Positions 1-7,953 of a stretch of 64,000 nt of DNA are shown here, piece after piece. Location of the stretch: the NCBI RefSeq assembly GCF_013170825.1, contig NZ_CP033365.1:2554001-2618000 (forward strand), given 5' to 3'. This DNA comes from Mesorhizobium sp. NZP2298 (lineage in GTDB: Bacteria; Pseudomonadota; Alphaproteobacteria; Rhizobiales; Rhizobiaceae). The position numbers were made by a program, and so were the translations under genes. How positions within the stretch are numbered: the stretch's first letter is position 1; each line of letters opens with the position of its first letter. Below the pieces are notes generated by a model. That model did not search any database and had not been told where the DNA came from. It worked only from the letters and a program-made list of their open reading frames with translations.

Positions 1-678
1 CATGGTGAAGGAGGGGCGGATGATGGCGGGCAGGCCGACATGGTCGAGCGCCTGGGCGGCGATCGCCATGGCGTGGCTGATGTAGCGCTGCTTGCGGTCG
101 CCTTCGCCGAGGTTCCAGCGGGTTTCCAGCGCGTCGAGCGCGGCGTCGAGATTGTCCGGCTTCTCGGCCTTCAGGGCGGCGCGCTCGGCCTCATGCGTCT
201 TGCGGTCGGCGTTCTTGACGTCGGTGGCGTTGGCCAGCATCGACTTCGGCGTTTCCAGGCCGATCTTGCCCATCGCCTCGCGGAACAGCGCGCGGTCCTC
301 GGCCTTGTCGATGGCCGTGGCGTCGGCGCCGATCATCTCGACATTGTAGCGCTCGAGCACGCCCATGCGGCGCAGCGACAGCGCGGTGTTGAGCGCGGTC
401 TGGCCGCCCATGGTCGGCAGCAGCGCGTCGGGCCGCTCCTTGGCGATGATCTTGGCGACCACCTCGGGCGTGATCGGCTCGATATAGGTGGCGTCGGCCA
501 GTTCCGGATCGGTCATGATGGTGGCCGGGTTGGAATTGACCAGGATGACGCGGAAACCTTCCTCCTTCAGCGCCTTGCAGGCCTGGGTGCCGGAATAGTC
601 GAACTCGCAGGCCTGGCCAATGACGATGGGGCCGGCCCCGATGATCAGGATCGACTTGATGTCAGTGCGTCTTGGCAT
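1..678 (-). CDS. carB: Carbamoyl-phosphate synthase large subunit, 5' part (N-terminal 226 residues)
   Basis: The leftward frame starts at the ATG at 678 ([20 protein letters not shown]) and runs off the window's left edge in the RPSFTM region, so only the N-terminal part is seen. CarB makes carbamoyl phosphate from the ammonia delivered by CarA, bicarbonate and 2 ATP, feeding arginine and pyrimidine synthesis in the cytoplasm. The pre-ATP-grasp domain is clear, with [17 protein letters not shown] (residues 15-30), [12 protein letters not shown] (48-58) and [10 protein letters not shown] (88-97). Compared with the E. coli protein there is an insertion of roughly 50 residues, about 147-200, before the conserved RPSFTM. 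carA lies about 17 kb away on the same strand rather than directly upstream. Identification is secure; length and C-terminus are unseen. Confidence 0.97.
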   Translation of the reverse strand, partial: MPRRTDIKSILIIGAGPIVIGQACEFDYSGTQACKALKEEGFRVILVNSNPATIMTDPELADATYIEPITPEVVAKIIAKERPDALLPTMGGQTALNTALSLRRMGVLERYNVEMIGADATAIDKAEDRALFREAMGKIGLETPKSMLANATDVKNADRKTHEAERAALKAEKPDNLDAALDALETRWNLGEGDRKQRYISHAMAIAAQALDHVGLPAIIRPSFTM

Positions 679-820
679 GGCGAAGTTCCGTTTGGCGGGC
701 GGCTTGCACAAAAAACCGGGACGGGAAGACCCGGCCGGTTGTGCTCGCGATTCTGGTATCAGGCTAGGTGGGCCTTATAGGGAAGAGTTTTGGCGGATGT
801 AACCCCGAAAATGCGAAGAA

Positions 821-917
821 GGCAGTAGGGATTGGGCAATAGACAGCAGGGGAGCTTCAAGCGCCTCGAGCGTATGCCCCTACTGCCTATTCCCTACTGC
901 CTACTGCCTAATCCCTA
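821..917. repeat. Short-period intergenic repeat with inverted arms
   Basis: The 236-base gap between carB and the next gene contains GGCAGTAGGGA at 821-831 and its reverse complement TCCCTACTGCC at 891-901. Further CTACTGCCTA-type units run at 880-917, up to and including the next gene's stop codon. The 11-bp arms could fold as a long hairpin, and the tandem heptamer-like units (CTACTGC, CTATTCC, CTACTGC) look like a simple-sequence expansion. It could act as a terminator or mRNA-end element between the two leftward genes, but no T-run follows. Function is not known to me. Confidence 0.6.
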
Positions 918-1949
918 GTCTCCAAACGCCACCGTGTCCGTGATCTCGAAGCGTTCGGAGACGCCGATGCGGATCAGGTTCAGGCTGCCCTCGCGTGTGT
1001 AGCGGAATTCGCTGTGTCCGTTCGAGCCGGCCGGCAGGCGGGCGTCGAAGGAGATGACGCGGCTGCCGCCGTCGGGCCAGATCACGATGATGTCGGCCTT
1101 GTCGGCGCCCTTGTGCACGACGGTCGCCGCGCAGCGCTCCATCGGCTGGCCGAAATAGCGGGAGCAGGGGATCTCGAGGCCACCGCCAGAGGCAAGGGCG
1201 GCGGGCCGCGGCGGCAGTTCGGCAACGGTCTGCGTGTCGAGAGCGGGCGCGGCATCGGCGGATTCCGGCCGCGGCGTGGGAACGGGAGCGGATCCCGCCG
1301 CCGAGCCGCTGTCCGCCGTACCGGCATCGCCGTCGGGGGCCGGGATTATTTCCCCGGTCGACGGCGTTTCACTCGCCGCCAGGGCCAGGCCGTAGGCATC
1401 CTGCATGGCGATGGTGGCGGCGGATTTCACCTGAGCTTCGGGGGCCACGGGTTGGGCCACGCCGCCCAGCCTTGCCGTCAGGTCGGGCGGCGCCGTGACG
1501 CTGCTGGATACCTGGGCGGCGGTTGCTGTCGCCGCGGCTGGGTCGCCGGCGGCGGGCATGGCCGCATCGGGAGCGGCTGGCGGTGCATCCGCTGCCTGGT
1601 CGGGGCTGGGCACGGTTGCCGGGTTGACGGGAACGAGGTAGCGCGCGGGCGCCCAGCCGGTGGCTTTGGGATTGTCCGATACAACCTTGCACCATGGGTG
1701 CCCGTCAATGTCGTTGCAGCCAAGGTTCCTGACGCTTGCCCCGGCAGCCAGGCGGGTTTCGGTCTTGCCGATCGCCGATGGCTTGGCGCGGATATTGAGC
1801 AGGTCGTCGGGGGCGAGGCCGGTGACGATGGAGATGAACGGCGCCTCTTCGGCCTGGGCAGGCACGACAGCCGGCCACGCCGCCATCAGCAACGGAGCCG
1901 CAATCAGCGCATGCAAACTTTTTCGGAGCGTAACTGTGCGCCTCTTCAT
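915..1949 (-). CDS. Secreted bacterial SH3 domain protein
   Basis: This 344-residue protein begins with a Sec-type signal peptide (KRR, then a hydrophobic stretch, cleavage near VPAQA at about residue 33), so it is probably periplasmic. Residues about 38-108 form a bacterial SH3 (SH3_3-type) domain with LNIRAKPS, then GWAPARYLVPV; such domains usually bind peptidoglycan or partner proteins. A Pro/Ala-rich linker of some 130 residues follows (about 110-250). The C-terminal domain contains a four-cysteine pattern and IIVIWPDGGSRVISFDARLP, a module often seen behind SH3 repeats in rhizobia. No catalytic motif is visible. The stop codon is embedded in the repeat described at 821-917. It is probably a cell-envelope protein, but its exact role is unknown. 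Confidence 0.75.
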   Translation of the reverse strand: MKRRTVTLRKSLHALIAAPLLMAAWPAVVPAQAEEAPFISIVTGLAPDDLLNIRAKPSAIGKTETRLAAGASVRNLGCNDIDGHPWCKVVSDNPKATGWAPARYLVPVNPATVPSPDQAADAPPAAPDAAMPAAGDPAAATATAAQVSSSVTAPPDLTARLGGVAQPVAPEAQVKSAATIAMQDAYGLALAASETPSTGEIIPAPDGDAGTADSGSAAGSAPVPTPRPESADAAPALDTQTVAELPPRPAALASGGGLEIPCSRYFGQPMERCAATVVHKGADKADIIVIWPDGGSRVISFDARLPAGSNGHSEFRYTREGSLNLIRIGVSERFEITDTVAFGD

Positions 1950-2163
1950 TTGGCCGTGCGCCGATACTCAAATCACCATGCCGTGGCGGTTCCGCCGCGT
2001 ACCCGGCCGGTTTTATAAGGGACGAAGCGCCGCCATGTAAGTCCGAAAATTCAAACGAGCCATGGTGCTGGTCCGGCGGGAGGAGCCCCGCCGTTGCTTC
2101 CAAAGCCTCAGCGGCGGTGTGGATTCATGGGTCAGGATCGCGGATTTGGCCGTTGAGGGATGC

Positions 2164-2919
2164 TTACGGCATGAAGCCGGTCCTGAGCGCGTGAGCCCAT
2201 TCCGGGCGTCCCGCCTGTTCGGCCTGTCGCGCCGCCGCTTCATGGTCATAGTCGACGGCGATGGCCTCGAAACGGTCGGGCCGGCCTTCGCCGCCCAATG
2301 TGACGATGCCGTAGCGCGCATGCGGCGAGCCCTGTTCGGAAACATGCGCGGGCGGGGTGGAATCATCATAGGCGGGGCAGCCGATGCTGCCTGGATTGAA
2401 GATGACGGGACCGCCGGGGACGCGGATCAGCTCCGGGCGGTGGCTGTGGCCGCAGAGCGCGATGCGGCAGGCGGGGTCGAGTGTCTTCAGCCGCCGCCGG
2501 ATCGCCGCCAGCGGCGCGCGCACCAGTTGGCCATCGACGATCGCGTCGAGCAGATATTTCTCGTCATGGTCGGGCCGGGCGTGGAAGGCGACAATGCCTG
2601 GCGCGATCTCCAGCGTCAGCGGCTGGGCGAAGAGAACCTGGCGCTGCGCCTCGGTCAGCCGCTCCTTTGCGTAGACGTCGGACGCCCACATGGTCTCGTC
2701 CGCGGGATCGGCGGCGACGCGGCGGTCGTGGTTGCCGCGCACCGTCGGCAGCTTCAGCGCCTCAAGCCGGGCAAACGTCTCGCGAGGCCAGAGCGGGCCG
2801 GAAACGCTGTCGCCGAGATTGACGGCGAGATCAGCGCCGCCACGCCGGCGCAGATCCTCCAGCACGGCGTCCAGCGCCAGGACGTTGCCATGGATATCGG
2901 CGAGGACGGCAATGCGCAT
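2164..2919 (-). CDS. Calcineurin-like metallophosphoesterase
   Basis: The 251-residue cytoplasmic protein carries all the metal-binding motifs of the calcineurin-like phosphoesterase superfamily: DIHGN (residues 8-12), NLGDSVSGP (34-42), GNHD (61-64) and the late GHSHRPEL with GSIGCP after it. The order and length match the YfcE/YmdB-type single-domain subfamily (phosphodiesterase with two metal ions). A GGAG ribosome-binding site precedes the ATG at 2919. The gene stands alone between the SH3 protein and the ArsR regulator, all transcribed leftward with gaps over 100 bases, so the neighbours do not reveal the substrate. Family assignment is firm; substrate is unknown. Confidence 0.88.
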   Translation of the reverse strand: MRIAVLADIHGNVLALDAVLEDLRRRGGADLAVNLGDSVSGPLWPRETFARLEALKLPTVRGNHDRRVAADPADETMWASDVYAKERLTEAQRQVLFAQPLTLEIAPGIVAFHARPDHDEKYLLDAIVDGQLVRAPLAAIRRRLKTLDPACRIALCGHSHRPELIRVPGGPVIFNPGSIGCPAYDDSTPPAHVSEQGSPHARYGIVTLGGEGRPDRFEAIAVDYDHEAAARQAEQAGRPEWAHALRTGFMP

Positions 2920-3036
2920 GGGGAGGCTCCGGTGGTGAGGCAGCGTTTCCTCTTCCTCGCGGATCGGGAAAGAGGTGGCCGCGAAGCGGCCGCAATGGGC
3001 GCTTCCTTGCGTTGGCAGTTAACGCCGCGTCGTGAT

Positions 3037-3393
3037 TCAGGCCGGTACTTCGAGGTCGTGGCCGCCGACCGCCGGCAGTGCCGGGTCGTCCACGGCCGCG
3101 GCGATGACGCTGTCGAGCAGGCCGGGGAAGCGGGCGTCGAGGTCGGCGCGGCGCAGCGTGATCATGCGGTTGGTGCCGGCCACTTCGGCGCGGGTGACGC
3201 CGGCCTCGCGCAGCTTGGCAAGGTGGTAACTGAGGTTGGTCTTGGAGGCGAGGTCGAGGAACTGGCTGCAGTTCAGCGGCACGCCTTCCTTGCTGGCGAG
3301 ATAGCGCACGATAGCCAGCCGCGTCGGGTCTCCGAGCACGCCAAGCACGATGGGCAGGCTGATCTGGTCCGTATTGGGGTGTGGCAAGGTCAT
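3037..3393 (-). CDS. ArsR-family winged-helix transcriptional regulator
   Basis: The protein is 118 residues, typical for ArsR/HTH_20 repressors. The first half has LGVLGDPTRLAIVRYLA, the classic ArsR helix 1-2 signature. The recognition region is LDLASKTNLSYHLAKLREAGV, followed by a wing (EVAGTNRMITLRRADLD). It lacks the CVC metal site of arsenic sensors, so it is more likely to sense a small organic ligand or redox state. It is divergent from the MFS transporter gene starting at 3589. The intervening 195 bases hold a TTCAA-N8-TTGAA palindrome typical of ArsR operators, so it probably represses that transporter. Regulation of the pair is inference from layout. Confidence 0.87.
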   Translation of the reverse strand: MTLPHPNTDQISLPIVLGVLGDPTRLAIVRYLASKEGVPLNCSQFLDLASKTNLSYHLAKLREAGVTRAEVAGTNRMITLRRADLDARFPGLLDSVIAAAVDDPALPAVGGHDLEVPA

Positions 3394-3556
3394 GGCTGGA
3401 ACCTAAGCACAGTTCGGGCCGATTTCAACGCGTCTGTCCCGCCGTGGCCGTGCACAGTGTTTCTCCGTCCTGGGATCCGTGCTGACACAGGGCTGTCAGG
3501 ATGGTTCAGCTATTTTCCCCTGGCTTCATTGACATCATGGCCTGTTATGTCCAATT

Positions 3557-3574
3557 GTTCAATAACTTTTGAAC
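3557..3574. promoter_or_regulatory. Candidate ArsR operator
   Basis: GTTCAA-TAACTT-TTGAAC is a perfect inverted repeat with 6-base arms and a 6-base centre, ending 14 bases before the MFS start codon. The TTCAA...TTGAA core is the usual ArsR/SmtB operator arrangement. At this position bound repressor would overlap the transporter's leader and early transcript. Confidence 0.6.
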
Positions 3575-3588
3575 TAAGGACACCTGCC

Positions 3589-4767
3589 ATGGACAAGCGG
3601 CTCTTCTGGCTCGCGCTCGGATCGTTCACGATCTCGACCGAAGGCTTCGTCATCTCCAGCCTTCTGCCCGACATCGCCAGGGATGCCGGCATTTCCATCC
3701 CGCTCGCCGGCTCGCTGATCACCGCCTTCGCGCTCGCCTATGCGGTCGGAACGCCGATCCTGGCGACGCTGACCGGCGAATGGGACCGGCGCCGCGTCAT
3801 CCTGTGGACGCTGGTGTTCTTCGTCATCGGCAACGTTGTTGCCGCCTTGAGCTCATCCTTCGAAGTGCTGTTGGCGGCGCGCATCATCATGGCGCTGTCC
3901 TCCGGCCTGTTCGCCGCGACCGCGCAGGGCACGGCGGTGGCGCTGGTCGATGACCATCACCGGGCGCGTGCCATCGCCGTCGTCGTCGGCGGCACCACCG
4001 TGGCCGTCGCCGTCGGCGCGCCGCTTGGCGCGCTGGTCGCGGCGGTCGCCGGCTGGCGCGGCACCTTCTATGCCATTGCCGGGCTTGGCGCGCTCGCCGG
4101 CGCCATCCTGTGGTACCGGCTGCCGCGCGGTATCGTCGGTACCAGGCTGCCGCTCAGGCGCCGGCTGGCGGCGGCGATGCGGCCCGGCGTGATGCCGATC
4201 CTTGTGACGACATTGCTGGCGCTGACCGGCGCCTTCACCGTCTTTGCCTATGTCGCGCCGCTTGCCATCGAGGGCGCCGGGCTCAGCCAGATCGCGCTGC
4301 CCGGCATGCTGCTCGCCTTCGGCGTCGGCGCGGTCATCGGCAACATCGCCGGCGGCCAGGCGGCGGACCGCTTTGGCGCCACCCGCACCGTAGGCTGGTC
4401 GCTGGCGCTGAGCGCGGCCATGCTGGTGATGCTGTCGGTCGTGCCGACCTTCCTGCCGCAGCATATTGCCGGCCCGGCGCTCATGGCGATGATGGTGCCG
4501 TGGGGCATCGTCGGCTGGGCTTTCCCGCCGGCGCAGGCCAGCCGCATCATCAAGCTGGCGCCCGACGCGGCCCCGATCGTGCTGTCGCTCAACGGTTCGG
4601 CGCTCTATCTCGGCGTGGCGCTGGGCGCGGTGGTTGGCGGTGGCGTGCTGCGCTACGGCGCGCCGGCCGACCTCGGCCTGGTCGCCGCCGCCTTCCCGTT
4701 GATCGGGCTCGGCATCGTGCTGGCCGGCCGCTGGGTGGCACGGCCGGTCGCGATGCCGGCTGAGTAG
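3589..4767 (+). CDS. MFS drug/sugar efflux permease (DHA1 type)
   Basis: The ATG at 3589 (MDKRLFWLALGSFTISTEGF) has AAGGA 8 bases upstream. The 392-residue product shows about 12 hydrophobic segments and the DHA1-type N-terminus in which helix 1 ends in EGFVISSLLPDIA. The loop 2-3 motif is degenerate (LTGEWDRRRVIL, residues 60-71). Helix 5 has a GAPLGALVAAVAGWRGTFY motif C typical of drug:H+ antiporters. An open frame continues upstream to 2062, but that part is antisense to the phosphoesterase and has no protein-like composition, so I reject the longer start. It is divergent from an ArsR repressor with a palindrome in front of the start, suggesting induction by the regulator's ligand. Substrate is unknown. 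Confidence 0.88.
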   Translation: MDKRLFWLALGSFTISTEGFVISSLLPDIARDAGISIPLAGSLITAFALAYAVGTPILATLTGEWDRRRVILWTLVFFVIGNVVAALSSSFEVLLAARIIMALSSGLFAATAQGTAVALVDDHHRARAIAVVVGGTTVAVAVGAPLGALVAAVAGWRGTFYAIAGLGALAGAILWYRLPRGIVGTRLPLRRRLAAAMRPGVMPILVTTLLALTGAFTVFAYVAPLAIEGAGLSQIALPGMLLAFGVGAVIGNIAGGQAADRFGATRTVGWSLALSAAMLVMLSVVPTFLPQHIAGPALMAMMVPWGIVGWAFPPAQASRIIKLAPDAAPIVLSLNGSALYLGVALGAVVGGGVLRYGAPADLGLVAAAFPLIGLGIVLAGRWVARPVAMPAE

Positions 4768-4793
4768 AACCTGTCTTGAACCCGCCGGCCAGC

Positions 4794-5249
4794 TCAGCTG
4801 GCTGGCGGAAAATCAAAATCCAGCGCGGAAACATCATCCAGCGCCGCGCGCAACTTCGCTGCCTTCTCCTTGCCGACCATGTCTTCGAAACGCTGCTGGG
4901 CCACCCGCCACAGCTTCATCGCCTCATCGAGCTTGACCAACCCTTGAGGCGTCAGCCGCACCCGCTTGATGCGGCGGTCGGCCGGATCGGCGAAGGTCTC
5001 GACATAGCCGTCGCGGATCAGCGGCTTCAGCGTGTGGCCGAGCGCCGACAGATCCATGATCAGGGCAGACGCAATGGCGCCCATCGCCGGTTCGTTGGAG
5101 ATGTGGATCTGATAGAGCAGGCCCTGCTGCGTGGCTTTCAGGCCCGAGGGCGCCAGTACATCATCGTAGTACTGGCCAATCTTGCGCGTCGCGCGACGCA
5201 GCATGGCGTTGTTGCAGAGCGACAGTCCGGGCAGGGCCTCTTTCGACAT
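4794..5249 (-). CDS. MarR-family transcriptional regulator
   Basis: I chose the ATG at 5249 because GAGGGA lies 6 bases upstream and the upstream extension to 5324 lacks family similarity; this gives 151 residues. The winged-helix core has SLCNNAMLRRATRKIGQYYDDVL at the N-terminus, ATQQGLLYQI, then IASALIMDLSALGHTLKPLIRDGYVE (recognition helix). It ends with the DPADRRIKRVRLTPQG wing diagnostic of MarR. It is divergent from an SDR gene at 5465, and two palindromes at 5325-5369 lie in the intergenic region. The expected role is a ligand-released repressor of itself and the SDR. The family is certain; the ligand is unknown. Confidence 0.9.
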   Translation of the reverse strand: MSKEALPGLSLCNNAMLRRATRKIGQYYDDVLAPSGLKATQQGLLYQIHISNEPAMGAIASALIMDLSALGHTLKPLIRDGYVETFADPADRRIKRVRLTPQGLVKLDEAMKLWRVAQQRFEDMVGKEKAAKLRAALDDVSALDFDFPPAS

Positions 5250-5324
5250 GACGGTTCCCTCGGCGGCGCGGACATGATGTCCGGCTGCCGCCTGACAAAT
5301 AATCCCGGATGCGCTCATTGACAA

Positions 5325-5369
5325 GATAGTGGCATATGCCTATTTTACCGATAGTGGCATATACCACTA
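5325..5369. promoter_or_regulatory. Two candidate MarR operators
   Basis: Two related palindromes sit in the MarR-SDR divergent region. The right one, TAGTGG-CATATA-CCACTA (5352-5369), is a perfect 6-base-arm inverted repeat. The left one, 5325-5340, repeats the GATAGTGGCATAT sequence and includes the perfect palindrome GGCATATGCC. Their centres are about 25 bases apart, so two dimers could bind close to the same face of the helix. Length and TAG/CTA ends fit MarR-type sites. Confidence 0.65.
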
Positions 5370-5464
5370 AATCAATCAGGCGGCTTGCCGGCAAGGTGAG
5401 GGCTGACGTCCACGGTGCCGGCGACAAGGTCGAAGCGAACAGTTCGAGACAGAAGGACAGGACA

Positions 5465-6259
5465 ATGAGTGGACAGGCAAACAAGGGCACGGCGGTCGTC
5501 ACCGGCGCCTCATCGGGCATCGGCGCGGTCTATGCGGACCGGCTGGCCGGGCAGGGTTACGACCTGGTTCTGGTGGCGCGGCGCGCCGACCGGCTCGAGG
5601 AACTGGCTGAGAAACTGCGCTACGCCTACGATCGCAAGGTCAGCTTCATCACAGCCGATCTGTCCGATGACGAGGACGTGCGCCGTGTAGAGCGGCTGAT
5701 ATCGGCCGACGACAGCGTGACGCTGCTCGTCAACAATGCCGGCCTTGGCGGCCAGCAGGTGGTGGCGACGGCCGACGCCGACGCGGCCGAACGCATGATC
5801 AAGGTCAATGTCATCGCCTTGACCCGTTTGACCCGTGCCGTGCTGCCGGGTCTTCTGGCTCGCAACCGCGGCGCCATCGTCAATATCGCCTCGGTGCTTG
5901 CCTATGAGACCTCGTTCGGCGGCATCTACAGCGGCACCAAGGCCTATGTCGTTAACTTCACCGAGGCCCTGCACCGCGAGGTCGCGGGCACCAATGTGAA
6001 GGTGCAGGTGGTGCTGCCGGGCGCGACCCGGACCGATTTCTGGGAACTTGCCGGCAGCGATATCGACCAGCTTCCGAAGGAAATCGTCATGTCCGCCGAC
6101 GATATGGTGGATGCGGCGCTTGTCGGCCTGGCCAGGGGCGAAGCCGTCACCGTGCCCGCTCTTGCCGACGCCGGCAAGCTGGACACTTTCCTTGGTGCCC
6201 GGCAAGCCTTCTACGGCAGCCTGCACGCCGGCAAGCCGGCCGCCCGCTACGCGGCTTGA
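5465..6259 (+). CDS. Short-chain dehydrogenase/reductase (SDR)
   Basis: The ATG at 5465 (MSGQANKGTAVVTGASSGIG) follows an AAGGACAGGA ribosome-binding region and gives 264 residues. The Rossmann glycine motif TGASSGIG is near residue 14 and VNNAG near 88. The catalytic Ser is in NIASVLAYE and the active-site pair is YSGTKAY (Y-x3-K). Residue D/R patterns after beta 2 (ARRADR) suggest NADP(H). It is an oxidoreductase of DltE/YqjQ type acting on an unknown alcohol or carbonyl. It is divergent from the MarR gene and probably repressed by it through the palindromes at 5325-5369. A longer open frame begins at 5336 but would place the operators within coding sequence. Confidence 0.88.
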   Translation: MSGQANKGTAVVTGASSGIGAVYADRLAGQGYDLVLVARRADRLEELAEKLRYAYDRKVSFITADLSDDEDVRRVERLISADDSVTLLVNNAGLGGQQVVATADADAAERMIKVNVIALTRLTRAVLPGLLARNRGAIVNIASVLAYETSFGGIYSGTKAYVVNFTEALHREVAGTNVKVQVVLPGATRTDFWELAGSDIDQLPKEIVMSADDMVDAALVGLARGEAVTVPALADAGKLDTFLGARQAFYGSLHAGKPAARYAA

Positions 6260-6319
6260 GGCAGCAAGGCTTGGGTTCCTCGCTCCCATTCTATGGGGGC
6301 GAGGAACTGGGCCATCGCC

Positions 6320-6919
6320 TCACGCCGACCGCCACATCGGGATGATCGACGCCGCCAGCACCAGCGCCAGCACGATGTTGAGCGCGCGCCATTGCCACTC
6401 GGTCTTGAGCAGCCGTGCCAGCACCATGCCGGCGAGGCACCAGACGGACAGCGAGATGGCGGCGGTGAGGCCGAAGGTCGAGCCGAGCAGCAGGGCAAGC
6501 TGTCCCGGGCCGTCGGCCAAGGCGGCGAACGAGGCCGCCGCACCCAGCCCCATCGCCCAGCCCTTGGGATTCATCCACTGGATGCCGGCGCCGCCCAGGA
6601 AGCTGTTCGGCCTGGCCATGCTCACGTCGAGATTGGGCGGCCCGGCGCGACCGATCTTGACCGCCAGCCAAAGAAGATAGAGCGAGCCGGCGATCTTCAT
6701 CGCCAGTTGCAGCGCAGGGACCGCAAGCAGCAGGCCGGCGAGCCCAGCGGCGGCTGCGCCTGTCACGGTGGCGAGGCCGGCGGCACTGCCGATCATCAGC
6801 GGAACGGACCGGCGAAAACCGAACTGCGCCCCCGAGGCAGTCGACAAGGTTGTGGCGATACCAGGCGTGGCCGTGGCCACGAAGGCAAACAGGATGAGCG
6901 GCAGGATGGGCTGGAGCAT
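6320..6919 (-). CDS. LysE-family amino-acid/metabolite exporter
   Basis: The ATG at 6919 has AAGGA 7 bases upstream and gives 199 residues, normal for LysE/RhtB translocators. The start MLQPILPLILFAFVATATPG ends in the conserved TPG of helix 1. Further hydrophobic segments (about six) include the loop pattern GAQFGFRRSVPLMIGSAAGL. A conserved W-x-NPKG-W motif is seen as QWMNPKGWAMG. These inner-membrane proteins export amino acids or related compounds. It is divergent from a LysR regulator, the classic lysE-lysG arrangement, with a T-N11-A palindrome between. Substrate cannot be read from sequence. Confidence 0.88.
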   Translation of the reverse strand: MLQPILPLILFAFVATATPGIATTLSTASGAQFGFRRSVPLMIGSAAGLATVTGAAAAGLAGLLLAVPALQLAMKIAGSLYLLWLAVKIGRAGPPNLDVSMARPNSFLGGAGIQWMNPKGWAMGLGAAASFAALADGPGQLALLLGSTFGLTAAISLSVWCLAGMVLARLLKTEWQWRALNIVLALVLAASIIPMWRSA

Positions 6920-6989
6920 GGGGCGTCCTTCTCGGAGGCCCCATGGTAGGCTTGGGCCGGCATCAGTAAATGCAATGTTTGTGATATCA

Positions 6990-7010
6990 GGCATTAGCAT
7001 CTACAATGCC
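6990..7010. promoter_or_regulatory. Candidate LysR-type operator (T-N11-A)
   Basis: GGCATT-N9-AATGCC is a perfect 6-base inverted repeat containing the T-N11-A core of LysR-type binding sites. It ends 3 bases before the LysR start and lies 71 bases before the divergent exporter start. This placement suits autorepression plus activation of the exporter. Confidence 0.65.
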
Positions 7011-7013
7011 GAT

Positions 7014-7883
7014 ATGATCCGCAATCTCGATACGGCGCTGATGCGCACTTTCGTCACCGTCGCCGACAAGGCCAGCATGACGGCGGCCGCCAATGTGCTG
7101 CACCTGACGCAGGGCGCCGTCAGCCAGCAGGTGAAGCGGCTGGAGGAGACGCTCGGCTGCAGCCTGTTTGAGCGCGACCGGCGCGGCCTGCGCCTGACGC
7201 GGTCGGGCGAGCGGCTGTTCGACAAGGCCAGGCGCCTGCTCAGCCTCAACGACGAGATCTGGGCGGAGATGGCGGGCTCCGCGGTCGCCGGGCAGGTGCG
7301 GCTCGGCGTGCCCTACGATCTGGTCGGAACCTTGCTCGCGCCGGTGCTGAAGGCCTATGCCGAGACCTATCCGCAGGTCGAGATCTCGCTGGTCTGCGCC
7401 TCGTCGCCGGAACTGGCGTCAGCGCTCGCGGCCGGAACCATCCACCTTGCGGTGATCGAGGAGCGGGTCGGCCCGACATCAGGCGAATGCCTGGCCATCG
7501 ACCGCTTGGTCTGGGTCGGCGCCAGAGGCGGCACTGCGCGCGCCAAGCGGCCGCTGCCGGTGTCGATCGTCGCCGACACCTGCGCCTTCCGGCCGGTGGT
7601 GCTGGCGGCGCTCAACGAGCATGGGCTGGAATGGCGCACTGTGTTCGAGAACGGCAATATCGACGCGACGACGGCGACGGTGCGCTCCGACCTTGCCGTC
7701 ACCACGTGGCTCGCTTCGACCGTGCCGGCCGATCTCGACATCCTGCCGTTCGAGGCCGGCCTGCCGCCGCTGCCGAATTTTTCGATCAACCTGCATGTGC
7801 CAAGGCACGGCGTCGGGCCGGCGGCGCAGGAATTCGCGCGGCATATACGCGATGGACTGGCGCGCCGGCCTGTCGCGGCGTGA
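7014..7883 (+). CDS. LysR-family transcriptional regulator
   Basis: The 289-residue product begins MIRNLDTALMRTFVTVADKA and has the N-terminal LysR helix-turn-helix: SMTAAANVLHLTQGAVSQQVKRLEETLG, residues about 20-47, then LFERDRRGLRLTRSGE. The rest is the two-lobed effector-binding domain (GQVRLGVPYDLVG...). No Shine-Dalgarno is visible before the ATG at 7014, and the candidate operator ends only three bases upstream, so the message may be nearly leaderless. It is divergent from the LysE exporter and probably activates it in response to the exported compound. An upstream extension of the open frame to 6768 is antisense to lysE and rejected. Confidence 0.9.
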   Translation: MIRNLDTALMRTFVTVADKASMTAAANVLHLTQGAVSQQVKRLEETLGCSLFERDRRGLRLTRSGERLFDKARRLLSLNDEIWAEMAGSAVAGQVRLGVPYDLVGTLLAPVLKAYAETYPQVEISLVCASSPELASALAAGTIHLAVIEERVGPTSGECLAIDRLVWVGARGGTARAKRPLPVSIVADTCAFRPVVLAALNEHGLEWRTVFENGNIDATTATVRSDLAVTTWLASTVPADLDILPFEAGLPPLPNFSINLHVPRHGVGPAAQEFARHIRDGLARRPVAA

Positions 7884-7953
7884 GACCAAGCAGCACTAGG
7901 TTTCCTCGCCCCCGTCGATCGGGGAAGAGGAAAGGTGCCAACGCCGGGTCCCG

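Noticed and set aside
2062..3588. N-terminal extension of the MFS frame
   Set aside because: Antisense to phosphoesterase and ArsR genes; the MFS family start with ribosome site is at 3589.
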